From contig NMRB01000641.1 of assembly GCA_002633025.1 (NCBI GenBank), forward strand, positions 208,673-272,672: 64,000 nucleotides of DNA, written 5' to 3'. This document shows, one piece after another, positions 1 through 15,400 of this stretch (the first letter of the stretch is position 1; each line of letters begins with the position of its first letter). The notes below the pieces were generated by a model. That model made no database searches. It worked only from the letters and a program-made list of their open reading frames with translations, and was not told the DNA's origin. The DNA is from Notospermus geniculatus (taxonomy: Eukaryota; Nemertea; Pilidiophora; Heteronemertea; Lineidae). The position numbers were made by a program, and so were the translations under genes.

Positions 1-402
1 CTCCTCTTGGTTCTCCTTGAGCGGACGGTGTAGATGGAGTGGATGAACCACTGACGTCCAGCATCCACCTGGAATAGAAAGATAGATGTAATGAAAGCCT
101 TAATAAAGACATACGGCTAGTCAGAGAGTAACTTCAACTGTAAGAAGTGGCACAGTTCAGGAAGCTGTGAACTCATGTTTTGACTTCTCCGATTACTGGA
201 TTTGAAAAGTTCAGGAAGGATTGTTACCATTACCAGTAACAGAAAACCATCTTACCTCGAAGAGTGGCCTAGCATCAACAGAAAAGCCATCGTTTCCTGC
301 CTGGCTCTTCAGCCGAATGCCGACTGGATCATCAGAAGCAAGGCGAGCATTGAATGGAACACCTTTGAAGTCCTTTTCCTCAGTATTGGGGGCACCACGG
401 TC
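1..402 (-). CDS. FREM2: FREM2 exons 21-22 (last partial): approach to the membrane
   Basis: Exon 21 is 256-402 ('[18 protein letters not shown]'). Exon 22 begins at 68 and runs off the left edge at base 1. Its visible part reads '[17 protein letters not shown]', a polybasic run like a furin site. Vertebrate FREM2 also has basic residues shortly before its transmembrane segment. The gene is truncated by the window, not broken. Confidence 0.9.
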
Positions 403-3400
403 CTGAAAAAAGTTGGGAATGAGTCTACCATGAAGAAACTATAAAAAGCTATTTCAGCTGGAGGCCTCTTCTGCATGGAGCTGCCCCAGATGATGATGAT
501 GATTACAACGGCTGGATTACATTCAAAGAATTACCTTCTCGCAGAAAATTGTGTCTGCCCTGCAAAGAACTAAACTGAGTTATATTCTTACCAAAAGTCT
601 GAAAGTGTGAGCCAGCTTGCCGGTTGATGCAATGCAACCATATTCATTCTCTGCTGGGTTGTACTTGGGGATGTAACCGTCCTTCCCAGTACAGATGAAC
701 ACCTTCTCCACGTCAAGTTGGAAGGAGTCGCCAAGAGCCTGTACGGGATCAACCATGACTCGTGCACGGATCTTGTCACCTGTAAGATGAAACACAAAAT
801 TACATTCAATCCGTTCTCCTGGATCAAGTACCGGTATCTTCTAGTCTCCAACATTCTCCAATCCCAAACTATATTATCAGATGAGTTTGATGAAGCTGAA
901 TAGAGGAGGGTACCCAAAGAGGGACTGTTCCTCCAAAAAGAGGCATATAGAGGCATTCTGGTAATCGTACGCACCCAGTGAAAAGGCAGAGTCTTGCGCC
1001 AGATCAAATCCATTTTCACCACTGGAGATCCACATATCCTCGGACTTAAGCAAGTGGAATTGTGTGTTGAGACTGTATTCGGCTGGCACAGGGTCGCTGA
1101 CTTGCTGGAATCGGACATCCAAGTCAAAGAGGATAGGGTTTCTTGGGGTACACTCCAGAGGAAGTCGATATGGGGCACCCTCGTTCGCCACACAAGGCAG
1201 GAGCTGGATCTTGTACATGCCAGAGTAGTCACGAACCTGGAAAGGAAAGGATTTCAGATGTTGAAGACGATGCCTTTGTCAAGAAAATGATGGATAGGTG
1301 CATCTCACTAGATGAGAGATCAATGACTTGACTTTACAGCTTCTGGACTGTTTGTTATGTAAGTACAGAGAAATGACTTGTATGGTGGTAGAAATCTTAA
1401 GGATTTGACGTCATCTCACATCCATTTCTCCTCCGACCATGGATTGTACCAACAGAGCAAACACGTTTTACTTGTTGTTTTACTCACAGCATAGTCAGAG
1501 ATGAACTCCCAGAATTGTTCGGGCTCGTTGAAGGTAGGATCGCTACGGATGAGTTGCAAGGTGAAGGTCAGATCTGGGTTATCGGGTGACGACACGAAGG
1601 ACTGCATGCTGGTTCCGTCACTGTTCAAGACGAACTGTCCTCTAAAGAGTGCCGTGGATCTGAAGTTGACTATGAGACGTCCATCCTTGCCGATCCTCAT
1701 GCTTGTTGGGTATATGTGACCTTTGACACTGGATCCACCACCGGCTGTACCATCGTCAGCACCGATACCCTGCGAGTCGATTCCATCCTGCCATAAGATA
1801 GCAGTATCGTAGACAAACGACAATCGAAGTTCAGAGTGCAGGTCGAAATGAAGCCAGCCACCACGGGCAGCGGGGGAGTGGAAGATGTAGGAGACGTAGA
1901 GAGGTACGCGAATTAGCACGTAGGATTGGATTTGATTCCTGACTTGTCCATCATTGCCGATACTTCCGCCGCAGTCAGTGATCAGCTCGGTCATGTTGTA
2001 GTAAGCAGTGAATGTCCACATGCAGGTCTCGAGGTCAAGGTTCCTGAAGAAGAAAATTTTTGTTGAAGAAGAAAATTTTGGCAGGTTCGGTTGAATTTTC
2101 TTGGTGCCGGTATCATAACTTAGCTTCTGGGTATTGGCTTGGCGTTTCGGTATTGATGACTGAGATTAGGGAAAATAAATCTCGTGATACGTACTTGTAG
2201 AACCTGAGAGTCTTCTCTCCTCTTAGCTTCTTGTCATACTGGTACGGCTCAATCTCATTCTTGTTTGTTGCCGTGGTGTTTGTGATGAATCCTGTCTGTG
2301 TCTTCACTTCATTGAAATCGAGCAAGTTGGCACATCTATGGAGGCCAGTACGGAACATGCTGGGACTGAGGGTCAGGTCAAAGTTGGAAAGGACCTTGGT
2401 AGAGATTGCAGGGAGCATACCATCACGGTGTGGGATGGTGATCGTCAGTTTGATTTTGTTGGCATTTTTTGCTCCATCCTCAGGACCTAATGGGAATGAA
2501 GAGTTGAAGATTAGTGAAAGCCCGACTTGAGTGCTTTGTTGTGGGCACTCTTCCAACTGACCACTGTTGGTCTTCATTAGGAGGCGTTCTCATCACCAAG
2601 CTTAACCCAACAAACCCACCTCACGACCGATACTGGACTGGAGGTTACTGATCCCAATATAGGCCAATTCAGAACAAAATCGAAGTCACTTACCCGTGTA
2701 TTTGATCTTTGCCGAGAAAGGTTCAGCACCATATGATCCCATAATTCGTGGCATACAGATTCCGTTGTCCTTACTGATAGTGATGGGGGCACTCAACAAT
2801 TCAAGCCCGGGGTTTCCATCTTTGCTGATGGCACGGGCACCGCAGGCAACGCGACTACCTGTAAAAAGGAAGAGTCTTGTTTTCAGTATTCATCCATGAT
2901 GCTATGCCTCTACTAGCAGAGGACACTTCCGCTTTGCTTCCGTTTCAATTATGACTACCGTAGTACTTTTAACTGCCTTTAAAGTACCGGTACATAGAAA
3001 TATTGACGTATGGTCGAACTGTCAACCTACCTGGAGCGAAGTAGATACTATCCAGGGTGATAGAATCAACACTGGTCATGAATGTCTTAGCAGACACGTC
3101 CTTCATACGGCTGCTGATGCCAAAGTTGTCAGGGGCGGCGACCCTCCAGCGGAACTCAGTCAGGGAATCATTGATATTCTGTCTATTACAGAGTGAGCCA
3201 GTCTTGCTGAAGTCGGGGTGTCTTGGGTTGCATGGCTGTAAAAGATTGAGATGAGACGTTCACTGAACGTGTTGTAGACGAGAGAGTGGTCATCTTTGCT
3301 CTTCGTCCCCGGCCATTTTGTTCCCAGACATTTTGTCCCTGAGGATTACAAGATTTTTTGTCCTCAGGCATTTTCATCGCCAAGGATAATGTATACGTCC

Positions 3401-6400
3401 CTTCCCGTATGTATCATATCAAAAAAATGAATGGGCCCAACCGAAGGAATAACAATAATACATGGCCTTTTACAAGAGTAGGGCCTACTTACTGTAACAC
3501 AAATGAGAGGGTAACCAGGAACGGGCTTATCGTCTCGGTCCTCAATATTATCATAGTCACGGAGAGAAATAACCATTGGGCGAGTTGGGAAGGTCACATC
3601 GGACATGATGCTCATCTCTTCAATGTAGATCGTGGTTCGTTGCAACTGGAAGGACAAAGTCATTGTCTTTCAGATTATGAGGTATAGAGAAATATGACAT
3701 CCTGGGTTAATGTATATTTATTTTTAAAATGTCCCATAAACCACGAAAACGATATCTTTTGGGGAATCATTTACCACTTTCTTTTGATGAGATTCTACTA
3801 AGCGATTTTTTTGGGTATCACTGATCACTTTCCTTTGGTGACATTCTCCTACTTACCCCCATGCTTGCAACGTTTTTCCTGTCACGCTGCAGCTGGATGT
3901 AGAAAGCCTCATTCATTTCCCGTTGACCGTCATACATCACCTGGACATCGAGAATGATCTCAGAAATATTGGCTGCGAAGACCAGATCTGCAATGGACGG
4001 AGTAAAACATCAGATTATTGTTTTTGAGGTGACTGGGTTTTCCTGCTGGAGCAATTCTGGAGTTCTAGCATAATAACACGTAATTTGGTATCAACTCACC
4101 ATCAGAGAAACCAACATAATCCTTGCCAGATCTGGCTGAGCCATCCCTGGAGTAGACCCTGACAATTGATTCTTTGGAGACATCTCCACGCCTGATGACG
4201 GGAACCTTCAGGACAATTGACCCCTCTTTCCTTGGTTCCTTGACCATATACCTCTTCTTCGCAAAGCCAATGAATGGTCCTGTAATGATTCAAATCATGC
4301 ATTAAAGCATATCTCTGTGGATTGTGATATTATCTATCTTGAATGTTGATACTGTACAACTTCTATAAATGCACTTTTGAAACAGTGAATGGTGAGTGTT
4401 CTTGTTTCCGAGGATGCATATGCAAGAAGTGATAAATCAGAGCAAATCTCTACTTACTGTCTTCCTTGTCAGTGATCTCAATAACGGTGACATTGCGGCC
4501 TCCAACGAGGGCACCACCAGCCGAAGCAGACTCGGCTGATCCAAGGACAAGGCGAAGTTTCTCGAGTCCCTCATAGATGGTGTCATTGTTTAGTTTGACG
4601 ACACATGGCTTGGACCTCTCACCTAAAATTGGACAATTGGTGTAAAGTATATTGACTCAGTGCTTGGTACAAGAATTTATTTTATTTATTGAATATTTGG
4701 TACAAGAATGTAGGCCTATTTTGTCCTAGAGTACCCACCATAAGCTTTAGCCAGTGCATAAAAAGTGGAGGGAGCATGGTACAGTTGTAAGCCTTTACGC
4801 AGCAAAAACAATGAAGCTTATGTATTTCATCAACAGGATCCCTATTAGTCAGAAATGCACTTACCCTTGGCAAAAGTAACACGTGATGCATCAGTGTCTG
4901 GTCGTTCGACAAAATCCAACATAACAGTAGCGGTGTCCTGTCGGGTGAAGCAACGTACAGAAGCCTCGTGGTTCACGTCACCTTGGCGAATGATCATAGC
5001 CGAGACAGTGGCATTTTTGCCTTCAGTGACTTTGTACTCAACATCACGGAAATAGAAACGTGGGACTGGAAAAAACAAAAACAAATGACATAATTCTTAG
5101 TTCTGGATGTGCCCGAAGTTGTTTTGCCAAAATGTTTCACTAGTTTGCAATATAATTCTGAGCTGTCCAGTTCTAGGGCAATAGTGGAGACTATTTGTGA
5201 CATTATTTCATCCCTAGTTCTGTGTTTCAGTATTTGTGTCACCAATTCTTTACTGAATTGTACAAAATTGTGGAACCTTGCTGAGGTCAAGGTGTATTTT
5301 CTCATCAATAAAAACACTAACAACAGTCTAATTATCTGTAAAAGCAAATTTGTGCACAGACAAAAGTTTTTGAATGAATTGTTTCATACTATTAGGAGAC
5401 TGACCCAAATAGTAATGATGCCAATTTATCATGTATCTATAGACTTAAAATGTATCAACTGAGGACATTGTATGGAATTATAAGGACAATATACAGACTT
5501 ATAAGTTCATGACATCTTTGTAGCAATGAACCTGGTCTCAACAGATTTGCAATTAGCCGAGAGCAGAGGTTTCGACAGACGTTTGAGTTTCTCTTGCCAT
5601 GTGATTATCGGAGTCTTTTATAGGTGGCAATACTGCTGGCCAATCGTCTCAAGCTTTATGATACATAACGGACTATGTGTGATAACTTGGAGAGATGTGA
5701 ATCTGATGACTGTACTTTTCCATGATTCCCAAGAAATAGGTGAAGTGTGTCTCCATCATTTGCATTATCTATGGATGAAGTAGGCCTAATATGCCACTAT
5801 AGGCCTTGTAGTCTTGAGTATACTGGTATGGAAATGGTTCTTAGAAGCAGATAAGTTCCCTGCCCTCTTATGAAATAACTACAGACACCGTCAAATGACG
5901 GTTGACAACATTTCACATTAGATTTGGAATACATAGCCGGAACTCTCACAAACTGAACTCACTGGAACAAAGCAAACTGCCAAACCTGGCCTAATAAGAA
6001 GTATCTCACTGCATATAGTCCGTATTCAGTTCACAACACCAGATCATCACCCCACCAATTTGTGGAAATTGTCAACCACTTCCTACTAATAACCGTTATT
6101 TACGTTCATTGAGCTAAGGGTCGACCAGACTAGTCGTATGTCGAGAACTTGATTCCACAAACTGATATCAGTTTCAAACCTTGTGTATCCGTATTCACTT
6201 ATTATCGACCAATCCTGTTTTTAGCCTTTTTCACTTTCCACAATTTTGTCATTATTTCTAATAGTTGATAATGTACTGCACTTGCTTGACAATCTCTTGT
6301 ATTTTGGTGCGTGGAAGTGAACCAGTATGAATGTGTCATAGTATGGTTTCCTTAGTGTTCAAGTGTAATTGCCCTATATTTCATGATGCGGGACATCTTT

Positions 6401-9400
6401 TTTTCTGATTCACATTGATTCTATACAAACTTACCATCTGATGTTTTGTCAGTTATGGTGACCATCACTTCACTTGGATCTCCTAGACTACCATCCTCTG
6501 GCATTCGCAGAACTAATTCAAATGTCTCTTCACCTTCAATAGTTGGGCGAACCAAATCATCCACAATCGCAACACGGGCCTTCTGGGAGGTCTTGCCGGG
6601 TGCGAAGACGAGAGGGGTGTAAATAGGGATGTAATCAATGCCAGCTGAAAGAAGGAACATACAGTTGAAGAAAGGAAGTACATGTATTCCAAAAAAAGGA
6701 TAAATCATCCTCCATTCATAGGCAATGGCTCCCCATTATAATCACCCAAACCCTGATTTTGACCAATTACTACACTTTCCGTACACACAGATGGGGCATG
6801 ATGATTATTTTATCATGAAAAGTCATAAAGGAAAAAACAATGTCTCCTCATCAATATTCTTCATCATGAATGAGTAATTGGACCGAGTATTCGCATGACT
6901 TCAAATACATGATGATGAACTCATGGTTGGAATTCTGACAAAGATGACTCACGCTGGGCAGAAACTGGAGTGGACTTCCTCGTCCGGACCACAACGCTTC
7001 CTGATTTACTCAAGTCAGTTCCTTGCCTCAGTACAGTGACTTCAAGATATTTGGCACTCTCATCGACGACATAGGTGGAGCCCTCAAAACGGTAATAGGG
7101 TGCTGAAAGAGATGAAGTTGGGTGAGAAATAGAGTTTAATACCCTATCTGGCTACAGGGTGGTACTGAATGTCAAGGAGCTGCCTCAGCAGCAAAACTTA
7201 GTTCCTAAGGAGCACAACAGATGGCAAACCATGTTTCTTGAAGTTCAAAGGTGTTGCCAGTCTCATACACTGAGAAGTAAAAAGCAATGCAAAAATGCCC
7301 TTTCTGATAATCTATGATTTCATGTACCCTCAGGTATTGTTTTTCCAGAATGGGTGCTTATATTCTTTGCTTTTTAGCATCCTGAGGCAATGCATCTATC
7401 TACAACAGTCCAGCATAACCACACCAATATGCATCAAGTGAAATGAGCATAAAAACTCAACAATAACACGGAAGAAGCAACTGTCATGTGCTTCCATATC
7501 TCAAGAAAACAGTTGACATCTGAAATAGCTGAGAACCAGGTGTACAACTCTCTCATAATTGGCCCCAGTCATATCTCTCTCCAGGTGATTTTATGTTTAT
7601 TCTTGAGTCGTAGAAATCCTGCTTGGGAGAAATGTACAAGGTTTAACTATCATGAACAAAGCAATGTTGGTTTACGAGACCTATAACCACCACTAGACCT
7701 GTAACCATTCATTGTCCTTAAATTTCATGTTCTTTATAATGTGTTGGTTACTTTTCTGGTGGCATCCGAGGTTTTACAAATGATATTTCTTTGGAAAGCA
7801 GTCAAGAAGATTCAGAACAAATGATTAAGTAATCTGATCTTAGTGTCACAAGTCTTTAACAAAAAACAATTCAAGTCATGAATTTCCTTTCGGAAAGTCA
7901 ACATTTCCTGATTGGCTGATAAACTGAAGAACCATGTGATGAGATTCTGGATTTATTGCCAAGTTTTTTAACTAGGTCAATGACGTTAGCATGGATACCG
8001 GTAGTTGATCTACCGTACCGATCTTCAGTTTTTAAAAAACTGATAAAACTTTTATCAGTCTTTCTGTGAAATTCCCATGTTATGCAGTTTACTATTAGTG
8101 ACTACTGCAGTTATTTCCAGTCCAACTCAAATAGAAAACAAAGGCAGTTGGCCTAGTTTATGATATAGTACTATTGTTCTGTCCAAGCACATTCAGCAGC
8201 AGAATTTTTTCTAATGTTTGTGAGGAGCTGATAATGTAATGACTTTTATCAAGTGTTGATTAGGCATTGAAATGTCTGTTCTCATTCTTTAGTGAAAGTT
8301 AGTAAAGGAACAAGCTCTTTGATACACAGACTATATATCAGGCTTTGCATTCTCTGCACTCACAGTTGGTGGCATTGTCGGCTGCAACAGTAGTCATGTT
8401 TGTTGCTTTGCAAAAACTGTCAGTCCATCATATTGGGCAGAGACTATATTTGTGTTGATTGTCTTTATCTATTTTTGATTGTACCCATGCCTTTGGAATA
8501 TCTCGTAAATATTACAAAATGAACTTAATATTTCTGTCAATGATTTGGAAACAGAGTTTAGAGCATTTGATACACAGGAAGCTTTTATAACTAATTGAAC
8601 TAATCTATGATTTCTGTGCCAAATGGTTCAATCTTTCAGACAAGCAGCCACTCCAGCAAGTAGCAATATATGCTCTGTTTACACTAAGACCAATGCTACA
8701 GTCTCTATCAAAATTATATTGATACCCTACTATTTCTAGAATCAGTTATCAGCCTTGGATGTTTGGAATACCATTCCAGAGTCTCAGATTGAGTTTTAAA
8801 CTGGGATTACACACTCTGGGCAAATTTGCTGTTTGATGGATGCCAGAATTGGTCACACAGTAGGAATCACTGGAATCGAAATTTTTCAATCAACTGAGTC
8901 AAACAGGCTTCAGAACTGACCATAGCTACTGGCTCTTTTTACTATCAACACTTAGATGTGAGGTTTGATTAGAAAATGCCATCAAAACTGACCTGTATTC
9001 TAGAAAACAGGTAACTTAACAGTTGGTAGCATTACAGGTATCATCATCAGCAATTAAATAGGAATCCATTCCTTCATTATTTTTGTATGAATTCACCCAT
9101 GAAAGGCCAACTGGTGATAGAGGCTGCTAAAACAAATAGACTTCCCAGTTCGATTCAGGTATGCGGAATATAGACATGTATAGATCAGCATGGAAATGCT
9201 TCATTTCAAGTCAGGCATTTTCATTCACAGTTGAATGAGTTGCTGGCTAAAAATCTAGAAACGAAGAATCCCCGCCAATGAATTCTGAGGACTCAGGATA
9301 TGATGCCTTGTTACATCCCTTTTCAGCCCAGAAAGATTTTGCAGAATCCCTACGACACTGAAGTCCTCAGTCCAAGGTCATGGCATTAGGCCACGACATG

Positions 9401-12400
9401 ACTGTTTTTCTGCAGGATGTTTTTATCATTATCATTTCCATGCATTAATGATTGCTGTATACACAATAATTAAGCGGCATTGTTTAGTAATTAATTGCTC
9501 ATTTTTGCTATTTATGCATTCTAACTAGGAATGAGCATTCCACCGTAACTTGAGCCCAGACTGCCAGAAATCATGCACAGTACTGACAGAGAAATCAAGT
9601 TCTTTTTTCTCTCTGTGTGGTTGAGATGTACTTTTTGGAAGAAATAACTTTCTCCCCGAAAAAGAGGTCAACTGTATTTTGTTTACATTAGCAAATGTTT
9701 CATTGGCAGTTTTGGATAGAAAACTTATATATAGACACTAGCTTTAGTACCCGGTAAACCGGGTTTGTGTAAGATGCGCGGTACTTTGTGGACATTTAGC
9801 CCAGCTGCGGACGTACCTACCTCAGTGACGTGATGACGTCATCACGTCATGCAGATTTCAGACGGCAACGGTGATGGCATGCATGACGTCACACAACGTT
9901 TGTGACGTCATTGCTTTTGAATTTGATGCAATTTCACTGAAAAACGCTTCTTAAAACATAGTTTGGCCGATTTTAAAATTTTAACCTTGAAAAGATCACT
10001 CCTTGTATCAAGAGCAATCGAATAAGGTATTGCTCAGCTCCCTCCATGCAGCGGTTGCAGAGAACATTCGTGACNTGACCGTTGGGATAGTTGCTGGCTG
10101 GCTCATTTGGTTTCAAGCCTGAGCCAAATCCAATCACAATATTGACCTGTTGGTGGCACCAAAGGTCACTAAACACTATAAGATGCAACTTCTACCAGTT
10201 ACTACAAACTCAAATTTGTTGCTGCTTTGTTCATCAGCAAGTATTTGAACCTATTCTACTTAACTTAAATCTTTGGAATACAACATCTTTATAGAGTACA
10301 AATTTTTTTTATTCTGATAAAAGTTGGCCTACACATAGTAAAGAATAACACTTACCATCTTTACCATCAGCATTAATTGTGATAGTAGTCTCCTTGACAT
10401 CTCCAAGGACACCACCCATTGGGGTTGAGAGCTTGACCTTGAACTTCTCATCTGGTTCGTACAGCGAGTCGTCAATGATTTTGATGGTGCAGTATTTCTG
10501 TGCCTCAAATTTGTCAAATCGGACAGTGCTGGTGTGGTCCTCAGGACGAGTGATATAGTCGGAGTAAGAAGTGACGGTTCTAGGGACAGTCCCCTTGGCA
10601 GTGTCTGAAAAAGATGATTTTGCAAGAATGTCGGATATGGAGTCAGAATTCGAAGTCTTTCCCGCTGAGCCTGCAAGCATAGAAATACTTAAGCTTCCAT
10701 GTCCTTGACCTTGGTCCCTACTATAGTTAACTGATTGATTGTAGCCTTACCTGATTCAGTGTAGCAGATGACCATGAACTCCTCGGAGAGGTCACCGGTC
10801 CTTTTGATTGGCACCTTGATGGTACCAGCATCTTCATCAACCTTGTACCCAGGCTCGGGAATGGAAACTCGTGATTCTGCAAGACAGAAAATCACATCAT
10901 TATGTGAAAGAATGAATTTGGGAAATGCGTTGGTAATGGTCCTTTCTAAAGAATGAAGGACTTGACTTGGCAGTTTCATCACAAAAATGTGTTCAAGAAC
11001 ATTGTATTTGGAAACTTCTTATAAACAAGTTACTGAACAGCAGATAAGAGTCACACTTACGGTCATTGGCACCATCTACGATGTTGATGGTAGTGGTATG
11101 GGGCAAGCCCAGGAGAGCCTCGACGGGGTCAGTAAGCTTCACAACAATGGTTTCAGAATTTTCGAACTTGTCATCATCCAAAAGGCGCACAGACCAAGTC
11201 TTGGTTGTCTCACCTGTCAAACAAAGTTGATTAGAAATGCATTTAAGAATTTGGCTTATCATCCATGTAGGCCTACTTGGCATCTTTGCTTTAAAGTCTG
11301 CAGCAAAGTGATTTGATAAGTACCGGTACTTGGCGTAACAAAAATTCCAAGAAATCCACAGAAACACCATATTGGTTCACTCACCTGGGTTAAACTGGAC
11401 TTGTTTGGCAAGCTTGTCAGAATAGTCAACACCCTTGGTAGCTGTGCTCTCATCAGCAATTTCAATGGCTAGAAAATAAGAAAATCACGCTGTAGCATGC
11501 AATATCTTGTTGCTTTGCCTTGCACCAGTCTTTGGTCATTGGTGACCAGAAGAAGCTAAAATTGCCAGAGGTGCATGAAACAGCTTGATGCACACCAGCC
11601 AACATATTGTGTAGGCCTACAGATGTTGAATGATCCTTGCCCATAAGTGATTTTTTTGCAAAGTAAAATGAGATAGGGACAGTTCTTCATACATGTACTT
11701 ACTGACGAATGCAGTCTCCCTCAATGATCCTCGTCGTCTGATAACAACATCCACAATACCATCACCCTCATCATATGTGTAAGAGGCTGCGTCGAAAAAG
11801 AGCATTGCCCAAGTGAGGGAGAATGTCTGGCTGCCAAGTACATTGCCACCTGAAATGAACAAAGCAGTGATGAAAGAAACTGGAAAGGGATATCAACAGT
11901 ATCTTCTAAGGACATATCGGATTGGTGGATGCTGTCATAGAGTTGTGTCCATATCAAAAGTGGTAAATTAATACAAGGGTGTTCTGGCATATATTCAGAT
12001 GTCCTTTCCTTTTCCCCTTTGCTTCTGTCTCTTTCTAGTGGATAAAATTGAAACTGTATGATTTAGTGGTAAAGATGTTTTCACAAGTTCAAAGATTCAC
12101 CTGTAGCCTGCTTTGAAAGGTACAGACAACCAGCAACACTGGTGAACTTTATCTACATGTGTAAACAGCTGTTCTTTACCGGATTCCTGCACTGCTAAAC
12201 CCAAAGATACAACTCGCACAGCAATATCTGATAACTGAACATTGGCTTTCAAAGGAGAAGAAGGATTGTTCCCAAAGTGCGTGATTATTGGTTTCAAAAT
12301 CATGTCCCCGTGAAAACTCATGGAAAGAAGCTGAAGGCAAGTCATAGGGCAAAAAACACGTATGGAGCATGTTCAGGAGACCTGGACTTCCACCTGCTTG

Positions 12401-15400
12401 TGAATGATTCACTGCTATTTATCGACCTCAGAATCTTCTGAGAATCAGGTGTGAAAAAACTTGGAATGACATGCCTCTATTGCATGTATCAGTGCAGATC
12501 AGTTGAGCTTTTCTTGAAAATTGGTGTTTGTGTTGGCAAAGTGCAGCTCCTTTTTACACAAGGTTTAGATCTATACCTACCCTTATCTGTGACCTCAAAA
12601 GTGAAGGAATCTCCAGTGGCATTGACATCCTTCCTCATGAAGTATTTGATGAGTCCCTTGTCGATGTCAGCTGGAAAAACAATTGAAAGACATCTTAGGA
12701 CATCAGACTTTTGATTTATTTGCTTAAAGGGCTTGGAGGAGAGTACATGGACCCTGGAAGATGGGAGATGCTGCTGAAATTTGAACACGCTGACACCCAG
12801 AAGGAGTTCATTGCTAAGTATCAGCTATTATTAGGTTCCTTCCTGCAGTTCCTGCAGGAACCACTCAAAAATCTTTCGGTTTTTTGTGAACCACAACCAG
12901 CCATTGTTGCACCTCGGTGAGCATATCTGGAGTGAAGTGGCAGTCCAAGAATGAATGAAGGATTGTTGCCCAAAAGTTGGACAGGACAGTTGGCCCCCTG
13001 GGAAAACGCTCTTTGAAGTCCTTATGACAAGGGAGGGATAAATATAGGGCTTATGAGAAAAACCCTCAAAGGTTCTGCTTCAAAATCTTACAAATCCTCC
13101 CTCAGGTGTGGGCTTTAGGGAAAAGAATGACTTTAACTTTGGGGATAGTCTTCCAAAACCCTTGATTCTTTCTGTGACAATAAAGACCATGGTGCGGGAT
13201 TCACTACTCTGTGGTGTCGAATGACAGTCAAATGATATTGATGCAGGGTTACCTCTGCTGTACCAATAATGGCATTCATTTCAAATTCAGGAAAGGAAGA
13301 CACAACACATTCTACAGGAGAAACTTGACCCTTTCCTTTGCTTGAAATATCTTGTACAAACAACCTATAGGCCTGGCGCTGTGACCAATAAAAGTAGACC
13401 TTCAGGCAAAAGTCCCAATTTCTTCACATTTGGCTGAAGCTGAAAAGCAGAGGACAAACGGCTTACCATTTTAGAAGAGTTTTAGAAAACTAAACCAACT
13501 CCCCAGGGCTAAAATGACAAAGGTTTTGGCCAGCGTTACCAAATAACCGCATGACATAAAGGCAAACAGATTTAAGAACTTGGAAACTTCCAAACAACCT
13601 CTCCAGACTCAAGACGTAAGAGACACAAAGAGAATATTCTGCAATCTTCATTTAACTGCTGGTCAACCACTTTGGGGATACTTGTGGACATGGACAGGGA
13701 TTTGGGACTCTCTGATTCAGGCATTCCTAAGAGACTGGGAGAGTGAGAGGGTCCTTGTAGTTATCTAGATGTTACCCCAGAAAACTTGCAATTACTGTGA
13801 GGAGCGCCTAATGTAGAGTTCATTTGAGATAGAAGGATAAGGGGGTCGGACCCCTTCAAGATTAGGTGACATCAAGGCACTATCTTGGGACAAGCTTGCG
13901 CTATTGAAGTTCTTGATAAATATACTTTAAATTTTGGGCGTCAGCAGAGGTCGACTTAACATTCTTCGCCACTCAAAAGAGAAAGGTTTAGTTTACCCCT
14001 CATTAATTTGTCATTCAAGCTTATTGTACAACATTCTTACACCCCCTTCAGCAGGTATCTTAGAAACAGAAAACATAACCAGTTTCAAGGTTATTCTAAT
14101 AAGATATAATATTACCTTGGAAACACTTAAGGGCAGAGTGTAATTTGTTTGTAAACCTATCATTTTTGCTGTTTTTATCAAATGGCCAGTGGGAAAGCGA
14201 TGGGAAATAAGGTTGTTACAAAACCCCTCATCATTAATTACACCATTTCAGGTAAGTTCTCATATTACGATGTCACATTAAACTAGTAATTTCACACTTC
14301 ACAGACAAGAGGAAATTTGGCAAGTATGCAGAAAATATAAGTAGGCTACTTTCTCCTTCAACAACGACAAAAAATGCTTTAGCCCCATAATTAGACGTGA
14401 ACTGTGTAGCCTGGTGCCATTCTGCGAGACCCAGTAAATTCTTCTTTTGGCACCAGTCAGCATTTTGGTTTAATATTGGGTATTCTGAAAATAATCTAGG
14501 GCTTCTAGAATTTAACATTTTAGAGCTTCTTGAAAACAAGGACAAAAAAATTGAAAACAAGTAAAATTTTGTCCCATGGAAGCAAGAATATATAAGTACC
14601 GGTACTTATATATTCTTGATGGAAGGGATAAAACTTAAAGAGACAGGCTCGTCCCGAATATGCAACCCTTGCCTGCCTCAAACGATGCACGGATGGAATG
14701 ATTGATACCTGTGTAGACTGATATAACCTGTAAATTGAGAGAGAGAGAGAGAAAATAGGAGATGAGAGCAGAACCTGGCTAGTGATTCATCCGATGTTCA
14801 ATGGTTCCCACTATCAACAACGTGTTGACTACATGTTCTGTTACGCCTGTTAGCATGTTCTGCTAAATGGTCTGCCAGCTTTCCACGAGCTCTACCTGAG
14901 ACCCAGATAATCTTCCATTCATGCTTTAGATGCAGTAGGATCGTTTTCCTTTTTTTGCATTAGGACTGAGAAATGCCATGGGAAGCAGACAAAGGAATGA
15001 TAATAGGGAATTCTTGAAGGTTGTAGTGAAGTCTGGTTCAACTGCACTGGTTGCACGCCCATCTTACTCTGATCTGGAGGTAACGTTTCCCCTAGCAATG
15101 GTGCACTGCACTGACCCCAAAGAAGGAGACATATCCTACCCTTGAGGGCCATAAAAAACAAGGATATCGAGACACTTCTGCAGATTTAACCGTAAATATT
15201 GATCAGCTGGCCTTCAGGCATTCACCACTATAATCACACTTTTAGCTTTGTTCAATTTTGTGCCCGGTTTTTCGTCCTTTTCCCCTCACGGGATGTTTTG
15301 ACTGTTGATGCATATTCAAATCATTTGGGGTCAAAGCGTGTCCCGAATAAAGAAATTTGAATTATTTCGCCCCTTCGAATTTTCCTGTACATTTTTGTTG

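Larger units (their letters stand above)
403..3856. other. Introns between FREM2 exons 14-22
   Basis: The introns here are short (about 160-460 bases) and carry no gene that I can see. The intron at 3236-3492 has a local repeat of 'TTTTGTCC' phrases around 3300-3370, which form a short inverted pair. Confidence 0.5.

Noticed and set aside
10605-10680. Serine-rich segment as fixed part of FREM2 exon 7
   Set aside because: It disrupts normal Calx-beta spacing; treated as intron unless junction reads show otherwise.
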